6,086 nt of DNA from Chloroflexota bacterium (GTDB lineage Bacteria; Chloroflexota; DTOL01; JACQYG01), in assembly GCA_016208345.1 (NCBI GenBank), contig JACQYG010000204.1, forward strand, positions 1 through 6,086. The letters are read 5' to 3'. The first letter of the stretch is position 1, and every line of letters begins with the position of its first letter. The notes beneath the pieces are model-generated. The model searched no databases and was not told where the DNA came from. It saw only the letters and a list, made by a program, of their open reading frames with translations. Positions 5,122 through 6,086 of the stretch are shown piece by piece. The translations under genes and the position numbers were made by a program.

Positions 5122-5233
5122 GAGGGTGTTGAAAACCCGGTCCGTATTTCTTTATTAGAATCGGTGCCAGGCATTACGGCGGCACGGTGGTTTGGAAACG
5201 CTTCGGCCACCTGCCTACCTTTTCAACACCCTC
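5122..5233. mobile_element. MITE-like element with 14-bp terminal inverted repeats
   Basis: GAGGGTGTTGAAAA (5122-5135) and its perfect reverse complement (5220-5233) bound a 112-bp segment with no open reading frame worth calling. Ends of the type GGGTGTTGAAAA are common on insertion sequences, so a non-autonomous derivative (MITE) is the likely reading. Inside are two shorter inverted pairs, GTGCC/GGCAC (5164-5168, 5181-5185) and GGTGG/CCACC (5186-5190, 5207-5211). I see no clear target-site duplication. It separates the AOR stop from the MoaD-like promoter. The alternative is a long-range regulatory inverted repeat. Confidence 0.5.
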
Positions 5234-5269
5234 CAAAGATGTAGGCGTTGAGAAACTAAAGTAGCATGC

Positions 5270-6086
5270 TTAGAACTGGTAGACCCGGTCCAGCTCCTCG
5301 TCGGGCACATCCCAGACGACGTTGTGGGGCGGGAGCTTCTCGTACTTCATGAACTCCGGCACCCGGTCGTGGGCCCTGGTGAAGCCTGCGGCCTCGTTGA
5401 ACTGCCGCTCTAGCTTGATGATGGACTTGCCCACGTTCACCCAGTCGTCGCTGGAGTAGTTGATCCCCAACACCCCATTGCACTCCTCCACTACGCCCTC
5501 GAAGCCGGAGGCGATATCCAGGATGGCGAAGGTGATGAAGAGGCAGTGGCCGGTGGTGTCCACGAAGAAGGCGGTGGCGGCCTGGAAGTTGCGGGAAAGC
5601 TCGGCCTTGGTCACACTGAAGGGGTCCACCTTGCCGCTGACGCCCAGGATCTCCGGGGAGATGGTGTAGCCGGCGGTGTGGTCGGCGCCCATGGTGCTGG
5701 TGGCATAGGTCACGCCGATGCCCTTCACCGCGCGGGGCTCGTAGGCGGGCATGGCCTGCCCCTTGACCGCCGGCACCCGTACCACACCCAGGGCCTTCCC
5801 GGTGAAGGCGGCTCCCTGGCCCAGGATGCGGCCCAGGGGCGTGCCCTTGCCGATCTCGTGCATGAGCTCGATGGCCTTCTTGCTATCGCCAAAGGCGGCC
5901 AGTCCACCCTCCATGGCCACGGCGATGGTGTTCCCAGCCTCGATGGTATCCAGGCCGTAGTCGTTGCAGAGACGGATCAACTCGCCAGTGACGTCCAGAT
6001 CGTCAATGCCGCAGTCGGCCCCGAAGGCCCAGACGGACTCATACTCCTGACAGGAGACGTGCTCGGTGCCGTCCGGTTTGGGCCAG
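5270..6086 (-). CDS. Aldehyde:ferredoxin oxidoreductase family protein, C-terminal part (start outside window)
   Basis: The frame enters from the right edge and ends at TAA 5270, giving 271 residues of a protein usually about 600 long. Matches to the AOR family are clear. They include EYESVWAFGADCGIDDLDV near residue 14, NDYGLDTIEAGNTIAVAMEG (from 41), the pterin-domain block EPRAVKGIGVTYATSTMGAD followed by H (116-136), and DTTGHC (176-181). The last motif corresponds to DxxGLC of Pyrococcus AOR, and its Cys is the fourth ligand of the [4Fe-4S] cluster. The other three Cys should lie upstream of the window. The enzyme family binds a tungsto- or molybdo-bispterin and oxidises aldehydes, or related substrates, with ferredoxin as acceptor. 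The C-terminus (LPPHNVVWDVPDEELDRVYQ) is short and lacks the DEYY..RGWD tail of classic AORs, so it belongs to a divergent branch and its substrate is unknown. The downstream MoaD-like genes fit its pterin cofactor. The TTG at 5980 is an internal Leu, not a start. Confidence 0.92.
   Translation of the reverse strand, partial: WPKPDGTEHVSCQEYESVWAFGADCGIDDLDVTGELIRLCNDYGLDTIEAGNTIAVAMEGGLAAFGDSKKAIELMHEIGKGTPLGRILGQGAAFTGKALGVVRVPAVKGQAMPAYEPRAVKGIGVTYATSTMGADHTAGYTISPEILGVSGKVDPFSVTKAELSRNFQAATAFFVDTTGHCLFITFAILDIASGFEGVVEECNGVLGINYSSDDWVNVGKSIIKLERQFNEAAGFTRAHDRVPEFMKYEKLPPHNVVWDVPDEELDRVYQF

Noticed and set aside
5007..5210. Longer N-terminus for the first MoaD-like gene
   Set aside because: The extension runs through the hairpin, the promoter and the MITE-like element. 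MIEV at 5006 aligns with the paralog.
5725..5960. Open frames on both strands inside the AOR gene
   Set aside because: They are out-of-frame shadows without family pattern.

Overview
The window is GC-rich bacterial DNA that most resembles a Chloroflexota genome (Anaerolineae-like). This is an inference from three things seen in the translated sequence: a secreted glycoside hydrolase with a long Thr/Pro linker, the style of the Ser/Thr kinase N-terminus, and an SPFH protein with tandem zinc ribbons. No rRNA or marker gene confirms it. Nearly everything is coded on the minus strand, so it reads from right to left.

Right part (6086 to 4214, minus): the C-terminal half of an aldehyde:ferredoxin oxidoreductase (AOR) family enzyme enters from the right edge and stops at 5270. 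A 263-bp gap follows. It holds a 112-bp MITE-like element with perfect 14-bp terminal inverted repeats, then a sigma70-type promoter whose predicted start falls inside a perfect 14-bp hairpin. Three tandem MoaD/ThiS-like ubiquitin-fold genes come next (5006-4749, 4739-4467, 4456-4214). Only the last keeps the Gly-Gly tail needed for thiocarboxylation. The first two share a different Met/Leu/Tyr tail. MoaD-type proteins beside AOR genes fit tungsto/molybdopterin cofactor supply or an accessory role.

Middle part (4186 to 1696, minus): a promoter with an extended -10 drives a three-gene operon. Its genes encode a two-TM protein with a winged helix and zinc ribbon (4099-3581), a helical protein of unknown function (3522-3001), and an SPFH/Band 7 protein with two C-terminal zinc ribbons (2883-1768). 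A Rho-independent terminator closes it at about 1732-1696. The layout recalls SPFH/zinc-ribbon membrane-stress operons such as Bacillus ydjFGHI, but the middle protein is not recognisably PspA. The SPFH gene has an excellent start and ribosome binding site, yet it contains two in-frame UAG codons at positions 39 and 51 and no frameshift.

Left part (1622 to 101): a secreted GH99/GH71-like glycoside hydrolase (1510-212, minus) has its own promoter, with the -35 box enclosed in a perfect 8-bp inverted repeat. It converges on a 39-codon remnant of a Pkn-type Ser/Thr kinase (101-220, plus) that breaks off just after the glycine-rich loop, which indicates a past rearrangement. No tRNA, rRNA or CRISPR array was seen.
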